Source: Actinomycetaceae bacterium (GTDB taxonomy: Bacteria > Actinomycetota > Actinomycetes > Actinomycetales > Actinomycetaceae). From it: a stretch of DNA of 64,000 bases. The stretch lies in the NCBI GenBank assembly GCA_028724905.1, contig JAQYTG010000018.1, forward strand, positions 124,001 through 188,000. Reading direction: 5' to 3'. The notes beneath the pieces are model-generated. The model was not told the origin of the DNA. It did no database searches and worked only from the letters and a program-made list of their open reading frames with translations. Shown one piece after another: positions 44,697 through 53,347 of the stretch. Positions within the stretch are counted from its first letter, which is position 1; every line of letters starts with the position of its first letter. Made by a program: the position numbers and the translations under genes.

Positions 44697-45611
44697 ATGA
44701 TGATTGTCGGTGTAGCAATAAATCCCGATTCGGGAAAAGGACGGGGACGCACCTACCGTGATGAGATCGCCCACTTACTCGCCGCCTATCCGGTGGAGGT
44801 GGTGTGGTTTAACAGCGACGATCCTGCTGTGCTCAAAGGCGATATGTTTGGTGCTGCTGAGACGGGGATGATTGATGCTCTGATTGTGGCCGGAGGGGAT
44901 GGAATGATCCACCTCGCCGTGAATGCTCTCGGAGATTCGCAGATCCCACTGGGAATTGTGGCCACCGGATCTGGAAATGATATCGCCAGAGAATTTAGCC
45001 TGCCGACGCACCGCCCCGACGAGGGGCTACACCAGGTGATGACGGCTCTCTTTACACGCAAATTTCGCCAGATTGACGTGATTGAAATCGAGGGTGGAGG
45101 AAAAACAGAGCGGGCGCTGGCCATGGCCAATATCGGACTGGATGCCGATACGAATCTCCGCACCAACCAGTTGCACTGGCCGAAGGGAAATCTGCGCTAC
45201 CTGCGAGGTTTGATCAGCGCGCTGTGGCATTACCGACCTTACGGTGTGCGCATCACGATAGACGGGGTACAAGCGAGCGGTTCAATGGTGTTGCTGCTGG
45301 CGGCAAACACACGTTTTGCCGGTGGAGGTTTCAATCTAGCCCCCCATGCTGATCCGAGCGATCACCTGCTCTCCGTGGTGGTGCTTCGCGGTTTGCGAGC
45401 AGTAGAGTTTCCAGGTTTGCTGGGCAAATTAGCGACTGCTCGCCACGTCTTAGATCCGAGAGTGCATGAGATCGTGGCGCGAGAGGTCTACGTCGAGCCA
45501 GACCCGACGGCAGGATCGCCGCTGCCGGCACTGATGGCAGACGGAGAATTTATCTGCCACGCACCCGCGCGTATCCGTCTTCTCCCGAGCAGGATACGGA
45601 TGGCGTTATGA
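44697..45611 (+). CDS. Diacylglycerol/lipid kinase family protein (DagK/YegS-like)
   Basis: 304 residues. DAGK catalytic domain: INPDSGKGRG near the start, VAGGDGMIHLAVNAL with the GGDG nucleotide motif near residues 62-77, GTGS-like ATGSGNDIAREF near 91-102, and TRFAGGGFNLAPHADPSDHLLSVVV further on. Likely phosphorylates diacylglycerol or a related lipid at the inner membrane. GAAAGGTGGG precedes the ATG pair at 44697/44700. Overlaps the helY start by four bases. Exact lipid unknown. Confidence 0.85.
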   Translation: MMIVGVAINPDSGKGRGRTYRDEIAHLLAAYPVEVVWFNSDDPAVLKGDMFGAAETGMIDALIVAGGDGMIHLAVNALGDSQIPLGIVATGSGNDIAREFSLPTHRPDEGLHQVMTALFTRKFRQIDVIEIEGGGKTERALAMANIGLDADTNLRTNQLHWPKGNLRYLRGLISALWHYRPYGVRITIDGVQASGSMVLLLAANTRFAGGGFNLAPHADPSDHLLSVVVLRGLRAVEFPGLLGKLATARHVLDPRVHEIVAREVYVEPDPTAGSPLPALMADGEFICHAPARIRLLPSRIRMAL

Positions 45612-48259
45612 GTAACGATCATGTGATATCAAACTTTATTGACCAGCAGGCTGCCCACGGAATAGTCCTCGACTCTGTGCAGCGTGAGGCTTTATGGGCA
45701 TTGAGTGACGATCAGGATGTCTTGGTGTGCGCTCCGACCGGTTCAGGTAAGACGATGGTGGCTCTCGGAGCTGTGGAGCTAGCTTTGGCCAGACGACTGC
45801 GTTGCGTCTATACAGCTCCCATTAAAGCTCTCTCCAACCAAAAGTATCGAGAGCTCTGTGCCAGCTACGGCGTAGAACATATTGGGCTGCTCACGGGAGA
45901 TGAAACGATCAACCGCGATGCTCAGATTGTGGTGGCGACTACTGAAGTGCTGCGCAATATGCTCTATGCTCACGATTCTGCAGTAGCAGATATTGGTTAC
46001 GTGGTACTCGATGAAGTGCATTATTTAGCTGATCCGGTGCGCGGACCAGTGTGGGAAGAAATTATTGTGCAACTTCCCTCACGCGCGCGTCTGGTGAGCC
46101 TGTCGGCCACAGTGGCGAATGCCGATGAGCTGGCTCAGTGGCTTCACTCGGTGCGTGGGCAGACCACTGTCGTACTCTCACACAAACGTCCCGTTCCGCT
46201 GGTTCAGTACCTTTACAGTAGCGGTGAGCTCACGCCACTTTTGACGAAAAAAGCTAAGCTCTCTCCGTCCGCACAAGCGCTTTTAGAAGCTGCTAACCAC
46301 CGCAGTGATGGAACATATCGGCGGCGCAGATCGGCGGTAGCGAGCAGTGAGCGCAGGCGAGTGATAGCAGCTCTGGAGCGCGAGCATATGCTGCCGGCAA
46401 TAGAGTTTATTTTCTCCCGCAAAGGATGCGATCAGGCTGTGTCGGATCTGCTCGATAGCTCCGTGCGTTTCACACATAAGAATCAGGAGCGTCGGATTAA
46501 CGAAGCCTTGATGGAATTGCGCGAACAGCTCACCGATGCAGATGCACGCACAATTCGTTTTAATTTTTGGGCGCGCGCTCTGCGCCGAGGCTTCGCAGCC
46601 CACCACGCTGGTATGTTTCCGGCGCTCAAAGAGCTCACAGAGAAATTAATGGGGGAGGGGCTGCTATCGTTGGTCTATGCAACCGGCACGCTAGCCTTGG
46701 GAATTGATATGCCCGTGCGTAGCGTCGTAGTGGAGGAACTGCGACGTTTTGATGGAACTGATTTCGTCGATCTCTCTGCCACCGAGTACACACAGCTCAT
46801 TGGCAGGGCAGGGCGCCGAGGAAAAGATCCCGTGGGCTATGCCGTGGTGCTCGCTAGGGGAGACCTTTCCGTACAACAGCTACTCTCGGTAGCTACCGGC
46901 GGAGTCGAACCGCTCAAAAGTGCCTTTTTCCCCTCGTACAATACCGTCGTCAATCTTCTACAGTTCTCTGATTATGCCGCCGCTAGAGCCGTGATGGGTG
47001 CCTCATTTGCGCAATTTCAAGCCAATGATCAACTGGCGCACGCACAAGTGAAAGCACGCCGGATCCGCTCTCGCATTGCTGAAATTGAGCGAGAACTCAC
47101 TGGAGCGTGTGAACACGGAAACATCGTGGAATACGCGCGGCTGCGTGCCCATGCTCATCGAGCTTCGCAAGCCCAACGCAAGCGCGCAAAAGCAGCCTAT
47201 CGAGAACGTATTGAGCACTCCTGGGCAGATGCCAAGATCGGGCGGGTGTACGTGTGTTCACTCGGCGGTGAAGTAGAGTATTTTGGTGTGTTGTCCACGC
47301 ATCGAGAACGCCTCCGGACGGTGACGATGCAGGGAAGACTTCGGTGGATACGGCGTAGCGAGGTGCGCAGTGAACTGCGCGAATTGGGGACGTTTACAGT
47401 TCCTTTTGGTATCGGGGCTAAAGACTCTCAAGGCCGCAACCAGATCGCCGATGAGATTCTCGAACTCGTGGCGCAGCGCATTGACATGGGACTGGATCTC
47501 GATCTGACAGACTCGTGGGCCGCATCTGCCACTCCTAACGACCCAGCGGTGTGGGCACATCCGGTACATTCCTGCCCTGATCTATCCGAGCATTTACGCA
47601 GCACGCGGGAGTTGCTGATGTTGGATCGTCAGCTCGCACAGCTGGAGACGACGATCAGCTCGGCAGCCGATTCCGTGGCTCGAGAATTTGATGCAACTGC
47701 AAGCGTGCTAGCTTATCTGGGATATCTGCAAGGCGTTCCGCACACCCCTGGACGAGCCGATCAAGTATGGGTGAAACTCTCTGGCGGAGCGCCGCTCCTC
47801 GCTCACATCCACAACGAAAGTGATCTGCTGATGACGCTATGTTTGCAAGAGAGCGCCGTCAGTGAGCTGTCTGCTCCTGAATTTGCAGGGCTATGCACGG
47901 CATTTCTTGCAGATCGGCGCCTAGGAGAACGCGTTGGCCATCTGAGCGAGGCGAGCGAAGCAGCCTGGAAAGCTCTGCGGCGCAACTATGAATTTGTGAA
48001 TCAGCTGGAGCTGGCGCGCGGTATTGTGCGCACGCCAGAGCCTCAAGGGGGAGGCATAGCGGCATTCACACAGTGGGCTGCGGGTGCTTCGCTCGCTGGG
48101 GTTCTCAAAAGCCACAAATTGGATGTTGGAGATTTCATGGCGGCGAATCGCCGTCTCCTCGATCTCTTAGGGCAGATCGCTCTTGCCACCCCCGATACTG
48201 CAGTGGGGGAGTTAGCCGATCGGAGTGCTCGGCTCCTCAGACGCTGGGAGTGGTTGTGA
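45608..48259 (+). CDS. helY: Ski2-like DEAD/DEAH helicase HelY
   Basis: 883 residues. Motif I APTGSGKT near residues 40-47, Ia TAPIKALSNQK, II DEVH near 136-139, III LSATVANADE, V/VI ATGTLALGIDMPVR and QLIGRAGRRG near 395-405. The long C-terminal region has the DSHCT-type helical domain of Mtr4/Ski2 relatives. It is a predicted RNA helicase, conserved next to pafBC and tat genes in mycobacteria (Rv2092c). tatA and tatC, which sit between pafC and helY there, are replaced here by the lipid kinase. Coupled by ATGA. Confidence 0.93.
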   Translation: MSNDHVISNFIDQQAAHGIVLDSVQREALWALSDDQDVLVCAPTGSGKTMVALGAVELALARRLRCVYTAPIKALSNQKYRELCASYGVEHIGLLTGDETINRDAQIVVATTEVLRNMLYAHDSAVADIGYVVLDEVHYLADPVRGPVWEEIIVQLPSRARLVSLSATVANADELAQWLHSVRGQTTVVLSHKRPVPLVQYLYSSGELTPLLTKKAKLSPSAQALLEAANHRSDGTYRRRRSAVASSERRRVIAALEREHMLPAIEFIFSRKGCDQAVSDLLDSSVRFTHKNQERRINEALMELREQLTDADARTIRFNFWARALRRGFAAHHAGMFPALKELTEKLMGEGLLSLVYATGTLALGIDMPVRSVVVEELRRFDGTDFVDLSATEYTQLIGRAGRRGKDPVGYAVVLARGDLSVQQLLSVATGGVEPLKSAFFPSYNTVVNLLQFSDYAAARAVMGASFAQFQANDQLAHAQVKARRIRSRIAEIERELTGACEHGNIVEYARLRAHAHRASQAQRKRAKAAYRERIEHSWADAKIGRVYVCSLGGEVEYFGVLSTHRERLRTVTMQGRLRWIRRSEVRSELRELGTFTVPFGIGAKDSQGRNQIADEILELVAQRIDMGLDLDLTDSWAASATPNDPAVWAHPVHSCPDLSEHLRSTRELLMLDRQLAQLETTISSAADSVAREFDATASVLAYLGYLQGVPHTPGRADQVWVKLSGGAPLLAHIHNESDLLMTLCLQESAVSELSAPEFAGLCTAFLADRRLGERVGHLSEASEAAWKALRRNYEFVNQLELARGIVRTPEPQGGGIAAFTQWAAGASLAGVLKSHKLDVGDFMAANRRLLDLLGQIALATPDTAVGELADRSARLLRRWEWL

Positions 48260-48347
48260 TGTCTGTATGCAATGCTGTATACAGCACCGCATACAGCGAG
48301 GAAAAGCGAACGCGGCAGAGGTGTCAGATAATGTGTGGGGGCGGCAG

Positions 48348-49925
48348 ATGATGATGTACAGACCTGGCAGCTCGCTCATATTTCTGTTTCAACTGGCACT
48401 CAGTACGATGGCCGGAGTCAGTTTGTCGGCCGCTGGTGCGCCGCGTTCGTGGTGGCCGGCAGCGCTCATCGGCATAGCTGCGCTGTGGTGGGCGGTGCGG
48501 CGCAGTACGTGGCTGCGCGCCTTTGCTTGCGGATTCGTGGCGGGCTGCGTATTTTTCTATCTCCATTTTGACTGGGCTTTCACGGCCACAGGTCTGATAG
48601 CAGCACGAATTCTGCTGGCTGCAGTCGAGGCAGTCTTTTTAGGAATTGTCGCGGCGCTGTGGGCTGGGGTGTGGAGAAGTAGCCGAACTCACCGAAGTGG
48701 TCTGGCCACGCTAGCGGCGCTACTCGCCTCGGCCGTGATCTGGGTAGGAAGTGAGGTTATCCGCTCAATGCTGCCTTTTGGCGGACTCCCGTGGGGGCTG
48801 CTGGGCTATTTACTAGTCGATTCACCGCTGGTGCACATGGCTCCGCTCGGTTCGACGGAACTGGTGGGCGGCGCTGGGGTAGTATGCGCTCTGAGCGGTG
48901 CATTAGCCGTTCAGAACGCACTGCGAATGCATCCCTGGCGCAGCTTGAAAGCCGCATTTCTGTGTGTAGCTATGCTCATCGCTCCGCTGTGTGTTCCGCT
49001 CTCGGCACCCACCACTGGCACTGTGAATGTGGCCATTGTCCAAGGTAATGCCCCTCGGCTTGGCACTGTGCCAGATTCCTCCTGGAGCACGATCACCACG
49101 AACAACCATGTGCAGGCAGCTCGGAGTGTGGTATCAGGGGAGCAGCTACGGCCAGATCTCATTGTGTTACCCGAATCTACGTCAGATGACGACTATCGAG
49201 TAGCGGGCTATCCTCATACTCTCATTATGGATCTGGCGCGGGAGGCAGGCGTGCCCCTGCTACTTGGCACGCAGCGGTATTTTGCAGAGCATGGCCGGCA
49301 GATGCGCACGAATGACTACGTGGTGCAGTATCCCGATGCGGCTGTGCCCACAGCTGACGACACTTACTCGAAGCAACACCCTGTGCCTTTTGGTGAATAT
49401 GTGCCGCTGAGAGCTATGGTTGAAAAGCTCACAGATAAAGTCGATCAAATTTCCATCGACATGGTGGCGGGGGAGAAACCTGCCCAACTCAAGGTGCAGC
49501 TGCCTGGGCGTGATGTGTCTGTGGCGGTGCCCATCTGCTTTGAAGTAGCTTACTCTGCTATCGTCTCGCAGGGAGTTGCGGGCGCTGAACTTCTTGTCGT
49601 CCCCACGAGCAACGTCACTTTTGGCGATTCGCATGAGGCTTTTCAACAGTTTGCCATCACGAGATTTCGAGCGATTGAGAATGCTCGCAGTGCGATTCAA
49701 GTCTCAACCATGGGCACGTCAGGCGTCGTGACGCCAGAGGGCAGGGTTCAGTATCAAACAAACCTTTTCGAGCAAGATGCCCGAGTGTTGCCAGTATCGC
49801 TGCACGCGCAGGTCACGCTCGCAGCAAAGAGCTACCAGCTGCGCACAGTCATCGTGCTTGTGGGCTTCACGGTAGCGAGCCTGTGGGCTATAGCGGGTCT
49901 GCGCCGTCTATATAATACAGCCTAA
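48348..49925 (+). CDS. lnt: Apolipoprotein N-acyltransferase
   Basis: About 525 residues. Several N-terminal transmembrane helices, then a nitrilase-like domain. The catalytic triad is visible: Glu in VLPESTSDDD near 275, Lys in DTYSKQHPVPFGEYVP near 342, Cys in VPICFEVAYS near 397; one more helix closes the protein. It adds the third acyl chain to lipoproteins such as the RibY-like one here. Three consecutive ATGs occur at 48348-48356; GTG codons at 48321 and 48333 are in frame too, so the start is uncertain. It begins about 90 bases after helY. Confidence 0.92.
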   Translation: MMMYRPGSSLIFLFQLALSTMAGVSLSAAGAPRSWWPAALIGIAALWWAVRRSTWLRAFACGFVAGCVFFYLHFDWAFTATGLIAARILLAAVEAVFLGIVAALWAGVWRSSRTHRSGLATLAALLASAVIWVGSEVIRSMLPFGGLPWGLLGYLLVDSPLVHMAPLGSTELVGGAGVVCALSGALAVQNALRMHPWRSLKAAFLCVAMLIAPLCVPLSAPTTGTVNVAIVQGNAPRLGTVPDSSWSTITTNNHVQAARSVVSGEQLRPDLIVLPESTSDDDYRVAGYPHTLIMDLAREAGVPLLLGTQRYFAEHGRQMRTNDYVVQYPDAAVPTADDTYSKQHPVPFGEYVPLRAMVEKLTDKVDQISIDMVAGEKPAQLKVQLPGRDVSVAVPICFEVAYSAIVSQGVAGAELLVVPTSNVTFGDSHEAFQQFAITRFRAIENARSAIQVSTMGTSGVVTPEGRVQYQTNLFEQDARVLPVSLHAQVTLAAKSYQLRTVIVLVGFTVASLWAIAGLRRLYNTA

Positions 49926-49936
49926 GCCTAGTACGG

Positions 49937-50029
49937 CTCCAGTATGGCCGGTGCATCCATACGTGGAAGCGCCAGCTACTAGGTGCGTCCCAGTGTAGCT
50001 AGATATGCGATACGTCACTCATACTGGAG
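49937..50029. repeat. Long-range inverted repeat between lnt and rbpA
   Basis: CTCCAGTATG (49937-49946) and CATACTGGAG (50020-50029) are perfect 10-bp complements 73 bases apart, in the 212-bp convergent gap. It may form a bidirectional terminator-like structure. No T-run adjoins. Confidence 0.35.
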
Positions 50030-50137
50030 GGGGGTGTAGGGCAAACGCACGCGAGATAAACATGAGATAAATATGCGCCTACGTAGCTCAAATATGCGAT
50101 GTGAAGTGTCGTGCAGATGCCTGCGCGCATATAGATG

Positions 50138-50488
50138 TCAGTGCATCCGCTTATAGAGTTTTCCGGAACGAAGCAGCGCTAAACGCTCATCGAGTAACAC
50201 CTGGAGTTCTTCTTCGCTACGGCGCTCTAACAGCATATCCCAGTGGGTGCGCACAGCTTTGGCGGGCTTTTTGTCGTCGTCGTCACCAGTTCCAACGAGA
50301 TGAGCTACTGCGCCACACTTGCATTCCCAGGTGGCTGGAGCATCGGCATCAACTGCGAGCGTGACGTCAAATTCGTGGCCATTCTCGCACAGATACTTCA
50401 CCTCACGGCGTTCCACAAAAGCGACGCCCTCATCCGACTCTAAAGAATTCGCACCGATTTTCATACCGCGCAGTGAACGCTCAACCAT
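50138..50488 (-). CDS. rbpA: RNA polymerase-binding protein RbpA
   Basis: 116 residues. Actinobacteria-specific factor that binds the housekeeping sigma factor and stabilises open complexes. Core RbpA domain: VKYLCENGHEFDVTLAVDADAPATWECKCG, with three cysteines and a histidine; then the basic linker and sigma-interaction domain KAVRTHWDMLLERRSEEELQVLLDERLALLR. The ATG at 50488 follows AGAAGGAAAT. Placement after lnt matches mycobacteria (Rv2050). Confidence 0.95.
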   Translation of the reverse strand: MVERSLRGMKIGANSLESDEGVAFVERREVKYLCENGHEFDVTLAVDADAPATWECKCGAVAHLVGTGDDDDKKPAKAVRTHWDMLLERRSEEELQVLLDERLALLRSGKLYKRMH

Positions 50489-50514
50489 TCAGATTTCCTT
50501 CTTTCGAGCCACGT

Positions 50515-50520
50515 ATTATA
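50515..50520 (-). promoter_or_regulatory. rbpA -10 element
   Basis: TATAAT reads on the minus strand 27 bases before the rbpA start, leaving a leader that contains the ribosome site. The -35 is unclear. Confidence 0.5.
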
Positions 50521-50805
50521 TACCGCTTGTGTAACGTGCAGTGATCACTCATTGTTCCCGCTGCGTTCACCTAGTTTATCGAGATCGCTAATGGAGAGCG
50601 AATCAGCCTCAATCCGGCGATGCTGAAACGTCGATCAGACCAATGATTATTAAACATCCGATAATGTATATTATGTCAGATTAGTTTTGGGTGCAGAACG
50701 ACACCGTACAACCACTAGCTATGCACCGCAAAAGTCCCTTCCCCACACAAGGCCAAATCTCTGCGTGACTGCAATTTATTGATGATGATTGATGATGCGC
50801 AAGCG
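50521..50805. other. Upstream region of rbpA
   Basis: About 285 bp without a gene between rbpA and the merR stop. An AT-rich dyad ATAAT-gtat-ATTAT lies near 50662-50675. A near-perfect DnaA box (TTATCCACG) at 50808-50816 lies in the merR tail. No ORF or clear terminator seen. Confidence 0.4.
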
Positions 50806-51375
50806 TTATCCACGAGCTCGTTTCTGTGCGCGGCGCAAAGCGAGCTCATCCACGACTTGATCAGCCACTGAATCTGTGTGTTCCACAGGGAGCTCTGTAA
50901 GTGATCCTTCTACTTCACGCCACACTTTTCCAAGGGCGATACCGAAGACTCCTTGACCGCCGTTAATCAGATCAATCACTTCATCGTTCGAGGTACACAA
51001 ATATACCGAAGCGCCGTCACTCATAAGGGTGATCTTGGCAAGATCGTCCACGCCAAAATCTTCCAGCTTGGACACTGCGGTACGAATTTGTTGCAAAGAA
51101 ACGCCAGTATCCAGGAGACGTTTGACTACTTTGAGCACCAAAATATCGCGGAATGAATACAGCCGTTGCGTGCCGGAGCCTTGTGCTGTGCGTACGGTTG
51201 GCCCCACCAGTCCGGTACGATCCCAGTAGTCAAGCTGCCGATAACTAATCCCCACTGCTCGGCACACTGCAGGGCCGCGATACCCGAGATCGTCAGTGAG
51301 CTGCGGTAAGCCGTCACTGAAAAGCATCTGCTGCTGCGATGTGTGCTGTTTATCGTGCGTGGATGGATCAATCAT
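50806..51375 (-). CDS. MerR-family regulator (Rv1830-like)
   Basis: 189 residues. The helix-turn-helix MerR domain starts near 30: GYRGPAVCRAVGISYRQLDYWDRTGLVGPTVR, then FRDILVLKVVKRLLDTGVSLQQIRTAVSKL. The C-terminal half is not a known metal site and lacks Cys pairs, so the ligand is unknown. In mycobacteria garA, a first merR (ftsR), a bifunctional nuclease gene and this second merR are consecutive; here the nuclease gene is absent. The start follows AAGGGAAAGG. A nested inverted repeat (51450-51528) lies upstream and could be its operator. Confidence 0.88.
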   Translation of the reverse strand: MIDPSTHDKQHTSQQQMLFSDGLPQLTDDLGYRGPAVCRAVGISYRQLDYWDRTGLVGPTVRTAQGSGTQRLYSFRDILVLKVVKRLLDTGVSLQQIRTAVSKLEDFGVDDLAKITLMSDGASVYLCTSNDEVIDLINGGQGVFGIALGKVWREVEGSLTELPVEHTDSVADQVVDELALRRAQKRARG

Positions 51376-51449
51376 CGAGCTTGCCTTTCCCTTAACCTAC
51401 TGACAAGCGTAAGCCTGTTGGAGTCGAAATACAACGACATTATTTAACT

Positions 51450-51528
51450 TATATCGGCGTGTCGCAAAGTGTTTCTTAAAGTAATTCCTGAGTAACTTTA
51501 AGTTTTCGCATGAAAAAGCACCGATATA
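51450..51528. repeat. Nested inverted repeats above merR
   Basis: Outer arms TATATCGG (51450-51457) and CCGATATA (51521-51528), inner arms CTTAAAGT (51475-51482) and ACTTTAAG (51495-51502), all perfect. The outer right arm shares bases with the ftsR terminator. Confidence 0.55.
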
Positions 51529-51540
51529 CAACATCGGCGC
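51513..51540 (-). terminator. ftsR terminator
   Basis: Read on the minus strand: GCGCCGAT, 7-nt loop, ATCGGTGC, then TTTTT. The stem has one G-T pair. It begins 28 bases after the ftsR stop and separates ftsR from merR. Confidence 0.8.
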
Positions 51541-51568
51541 TCCAGTTTTAGCTGCGTTCCTGTGGTGT

Positions 51569-52336
51569 TTATCGCAGCTCGACGTCAATGCTTTCTAAGA
51601 GCAAAGCGCGATAGTAATGCGTGAGCAAAGCGGAGAGCTCCCCCGTCGCTGCCACCACACGTTCCTGAGCCAACGGCGTTTTACGCGCCCGCTCAAGCGC
51701 CAACATATTCACCAAGGCCACCGCATGAGCATGAGCTGAGGTATGTACGGCACGCAGCTGCCGTGTAGGCATTCCGGCTTCTTCAAGCGCCGCTGCATAT
51801 CGCACAATATCAATGGCTTGAGATGTGAAACGTCCACGAGAATCAGGAGCGAGCAGCCCCGCTTCAACATAAGATTCAATCTGATGAATAGGAACCCCAA
51901 CTAGCTGCGAAAGCTCCGTTTTCGTTAAACGTGTGCCAGGACGCACTGCAGCTGATTCTCCCCCACCGACGGCGTGCATTCGTCCCGGGTGCTCATGGGT
52001 AGCGGCACCTGAATCCAGCTGCCGGAGCATCTCTTTAATCTGTGCAAGATGCGCATACCGATCGCGCTGCTCAATCAGAATAAAGCGCAGCCGCTCCACA
52101 TCTGCCAGCGAAAAAAGACGCTGATTTGAGGGAGTGCGATGCGGACTAATAAGCCCCTCATTCTCAAAGTGCCTAATTTTAGAGGCAGCCAAAAAAGGAA
52201 ACTCCCCGCTCACTATAGCGCGCACTTCCCCGATTTTTAGTGTGGGTTCATGGGACACATCTTGCGGCCAGCTGAGCTGCTCCGCTGCGGCGTCACGTCC
52301 GGAATCGGCAGGTATAGAGGCAGAAGTCTGTGCCAT
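51569..52336 (-). CDS. ftsR: MerR-family regulator FtsR
   Basis: 255 residues. Winged-helix MerR domain near 35-105: LKIGEVRAIVSGEFPFLAASKIRHFENEGLISPHRTPSNQRLFSLADVERLRFIL. A second helical domain (TRLTKTELSQLVGVPIHQIESYVEAGLLAP) resembles another HTH, as in Rv1828 and C. glutamicum FtsR, which activates ftsZ. It directly follows garA, as odhI and ftsR do in corynebacteria. The ATG at 52336 begins one base after the garA stop. Confidence 0.88.
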   Translation of the reverse strand: MAQTSASIPADSGRDAAAEQLSWPQDVSHEPTLKIGEVRAIVSGEFPFLAASKIRHFENEGLISPHRTPSNQRLFSLADVERLRFILIEQRDRYAHLAQIKEMLRQLDSGAATHEHPGRMHAVGGGESAAVRPGTRLTKTELSQLVGVPIHQIESYVEAGLLAPDSRGRFTSQAIDIVRYAAALEEAGMPTRQLRAVHTSAHAHAVALVNMLALERARKTPLAQERVVAATGELSALLTHYYRALLLESIDVELR

Positions 52337-52337
52337 A

Positions 52338-52799
52338 CTAAGCCGCCTGAGTGGAGGCAAAGTAGGTAAATTGATATTTCCCGATCCGCACTTCATCATG
52401 CGAGAACAGCTGCGTTTCGTTTATCAATTCCCCATTGACGTACGTGCCATTGAGAGACCCCATATCTTTGACGGTAAACGTGCCGTCGTGACGCAAAAAA
52501 TGTGCGTGACGACGAGAGACAGTCACATCATCTAGGAAAATGTCCGACTTAGGGTGGCGTCCTGCCGTTGTTTCATCTGAGTTGAGCAGAAAACGAGCAC
52601 CTGCATTGGGGCCACGTCGAGCAATCAGCAGCGCACTCGTAGGCGGAAGCGCCTCAATCGCAGCGAGATCATCGGCGTCCAAACCATGCAGCTGAGCTGG
52701 TCCCTCCATTGAACCACGTCGGATAGCCGAAAAACGCGACGTGGCTGTAGGGTCAGGCATTGCTGGAGTTGGTGTAGCATCCGAATCGTTCATGCTCAT
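52338..52799 (-). CDS. garA: FHA-domain signalling protein GarA/OdhI-like
   Basis: 154 residues. The FHA domain occupies about 55-150: TTAGRHPKSDIFLDDVTVSRRHAHF and DMGSLNGTYVNGELI give the phospho-threonine-binding Arg, Ser and Asn residues. GarA switches 2-oxoglutarate metabolism when its N-terminal ETTS motif is phosphorylated by PknB or PknG. Here the N-terminus is shorter and the corresponding stretch reads TATSRF (residues 18-23), so one threonine is replaced by Ala. Start at 52799, or 52793 for a second ATG. Confidence 0.88.
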   Translation of the reverse strand: MSMNDSDATPTPAMPDPTATSRFSAIRRGSMEGPAQLHGLDADDLAAIEALPPTSALLIARRGPNAGARFLLNSDETTAGRHPKSDIFLDDVTVSRRHAHFLRHDGTFTVKDMGSLNGTYVNGELINETQLFSHDEVRIGKYQFTYFASTQAA

Positions 52800-52963
52800 G
52801 CTTCTTTATCCCCTCTATATGCCCTCAGTCCATACACCTCAGGCAGACACTATGCCCTAGGTAGATATACCCCGAACGTTTAGGCCACCCTGACCTCTAC
52901 TACCCTAGCCTAATCGTCTAGCGTGGCGTTATGCAATCGTGATGAACACTGTGGAGGATATGG

Positions 52964-53094
52964 CTCGCACGCCTCAAACGCAAGCGCTTGGGCGTGACAA
53001 AGTACATATATGATCGTCGGGCCTTTGGAAAACACTGGCGTGTTTTCCACGCCCTTCCCTCCTCGCACGCCTCAAACGCAAGCGCTTGGGCGTG
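52964..53094. repeat. Two 33-bp direct repeats flanking a hairpin
   Basis: The same 33 bases, beginning CTCGCACGCCTC and ending CTTGGGCGTG, occur at 52964-52996 and 53062-53094 (98 apart). Each can fold through CACGCC / GGCGTG. Between them, GGAAAACAC-TGGC-GTGTTTTCC (53027-53048) is a perfect 9-bp hairpin. The block lies just downstream of tRNA-Pro, so one unit may terminate it. The remainder of 52800-53102 holds no gene. Confidence 0.8.
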
Positions 53095-53102
53095 CTCGTC
53101 GG

Positions 53103-53176
<74 letters not shown>

Positions 53177-53347
53177 TTTGTCGTCATGCGACTAGTCGAT
53201 GGTAGCGCATGAAGCGCGACAATCTCCAATTGTGCGTGCCCGCGTCCATACTCCCCGATCACTCATTGGCGCGTCAGCACTTTTACCTCGCGCATACGCA
53301 CTGATGCATCGGCCGCCTACCAAGGATACCGCTCAAGCCAGCGCTGC

